The notes beneath the pieces are model-generated. The model searched no databases, was not told the origin of the DNA, and was given only the letters and a program-made list of their open reading frames with translations. 64,000 bases of DNA from Promethearchaeota archaeon (lineage in GTDB: Archaea; Asgardarchaeota; Lokiarchaeia; Sigyniarchaeales; SOKP01). A program made the position numbers and the translations under genes. The number at the start of each line of letters is the position of its first letter. Within the stretch, counting starts at the first letter, position 1. Location of the stretch: the NCBI GenBank assembly GCA_016839555.1, contig JAEOUA010000008.1, positions 62,001 to 126,000 of the forward strand, read 5' to 3'. Positions 63,861 through 64,000 of this stretch are shown here, piece by piece.

Positions 63861-64000
63861 ATTAGGTTCACTTTAGAATTTTTTAATTAATTGTAAAAAA
63901 ATAAGATATTATTTTTAGCACTTTATTGAACATAAATTTAAGTATTTTACTTAAATTTGTTAATTAAGCAAACCAAAAAAATAATATGAAATAAGTGAAA

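Noticed and set aside
1..64000. tRNA genes, rRNA, CRISPR arrays and insertion sequences
   Set aside because: I looked in intergenic regions for T-loop motifs, GC-rich islands, regular repeats and transposase signatures and saw none that were convincing.

Overview
The window is about 64 kb of very AT-rich archaeal DNA. It most likely comes from an Asgard archaeon of the Lokiarchaeia type. Support comes from an archaeal TFB with a Gar1-like gene beside it, an archaeosine ArcS/RaSEA pair, TrmY, an archaeal Dph6-type ligase and ribosomal protein S26e. Further support comes from two roadblock/LC7-type proteins and a longin-like domain fused to a degenerate small GTPase. The taxonomic call is an inference from gene content; the window holds no rRNA. 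I found no tRNA, rRNA, CRISPR array or intact insertion sequence.

Layout. 0-2.6 kb: the 3' end of a GPH-type transporter, a MntA/HepT-like toxin-antitoxin pair and a PLP-dependent Cys/Met enzyme. 2.6-9.6 kb: a corrinoid methyl-transfer island with two MttB-like methyltransferases around a corrinoid protein, a UROD-type (MtaA/MtbA-like) methyltransferase and two tandem HdrB/HdrD-like CCG proteins. 9.7-13.1 kb: a TetR regulator with a flavodoxin-ferredoxin (EFR1-like) protein, a 53-residue acidic protein, and a ferredoxin:thioredoxin reductase paired with a glutaredoxin-like protein. 13.2-18.9 kb: the longin-GTPase, a nucleoside phosphorylase, an EamA remnant, redox proteins and a membrane protein. 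19.2-26.4 kb: oxygen and ROS defence (rubredoxin reductase-rubredoxin fusion, flavodiiron protein, superoxide reductase, ferritin-like protein), a GmhB-like phosphatase, TPR proteins and a second corrinoid protein. 27-36.6 kb: tRNase Z, a coiled-coil protein, an ABC exporter, a MoaD-like protein, a long TPR protein, a HAD phosphatase and the corrinoid iron-sulfur subunit CdhE. 37-42.4 kb: a junction between two truncated genes, an alkylsulfatase-like MBL protein, a HypE-like protein and a two-subunit class I fumarase. 42.5-64 kb: large orphan helical proteins, MobB, a PIN-helical-repeat fusion, S26e, a CDP-alcohol phosphatidyltransferase, TrmY, CobN and ChlI/D chelatase subunits, Dph6, roadblock proteins, TFB-Gar1, RaSEA-ArcS and a tandem Lrp regulator.

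The metabolic thread is anaerobic one-carbon chemistry. MttB-like enzymes would move methyl groups to corrinoid proteins. The UROD-type enzyme could pass them on, CdhE carries methyl groups in the Wood-Ljungdahl branch, CobN/ChlID would insert cobalt for the corrinoid, and the CCG proteins suggest thiol/disulfide or flavin-based electron transfer. The second thread is protection of an anaerobe from oxygen.

Translation starts deserve attention. Many genes begin with TTG or GTG, and three (MoaD-like, a TPR protein, CobN) have coding frames that continue upstream of any ATG/GTG/TTG. CTG or ATT codons sit at suitable distances from Shine-Dalgarno-like sequences in these cases. One zinc-ribbon gene is broken by a one-base slip in a homopolymer, and near 37.4 kb a transporter 5' fragment abuts an esterase that lacks its 5' end.
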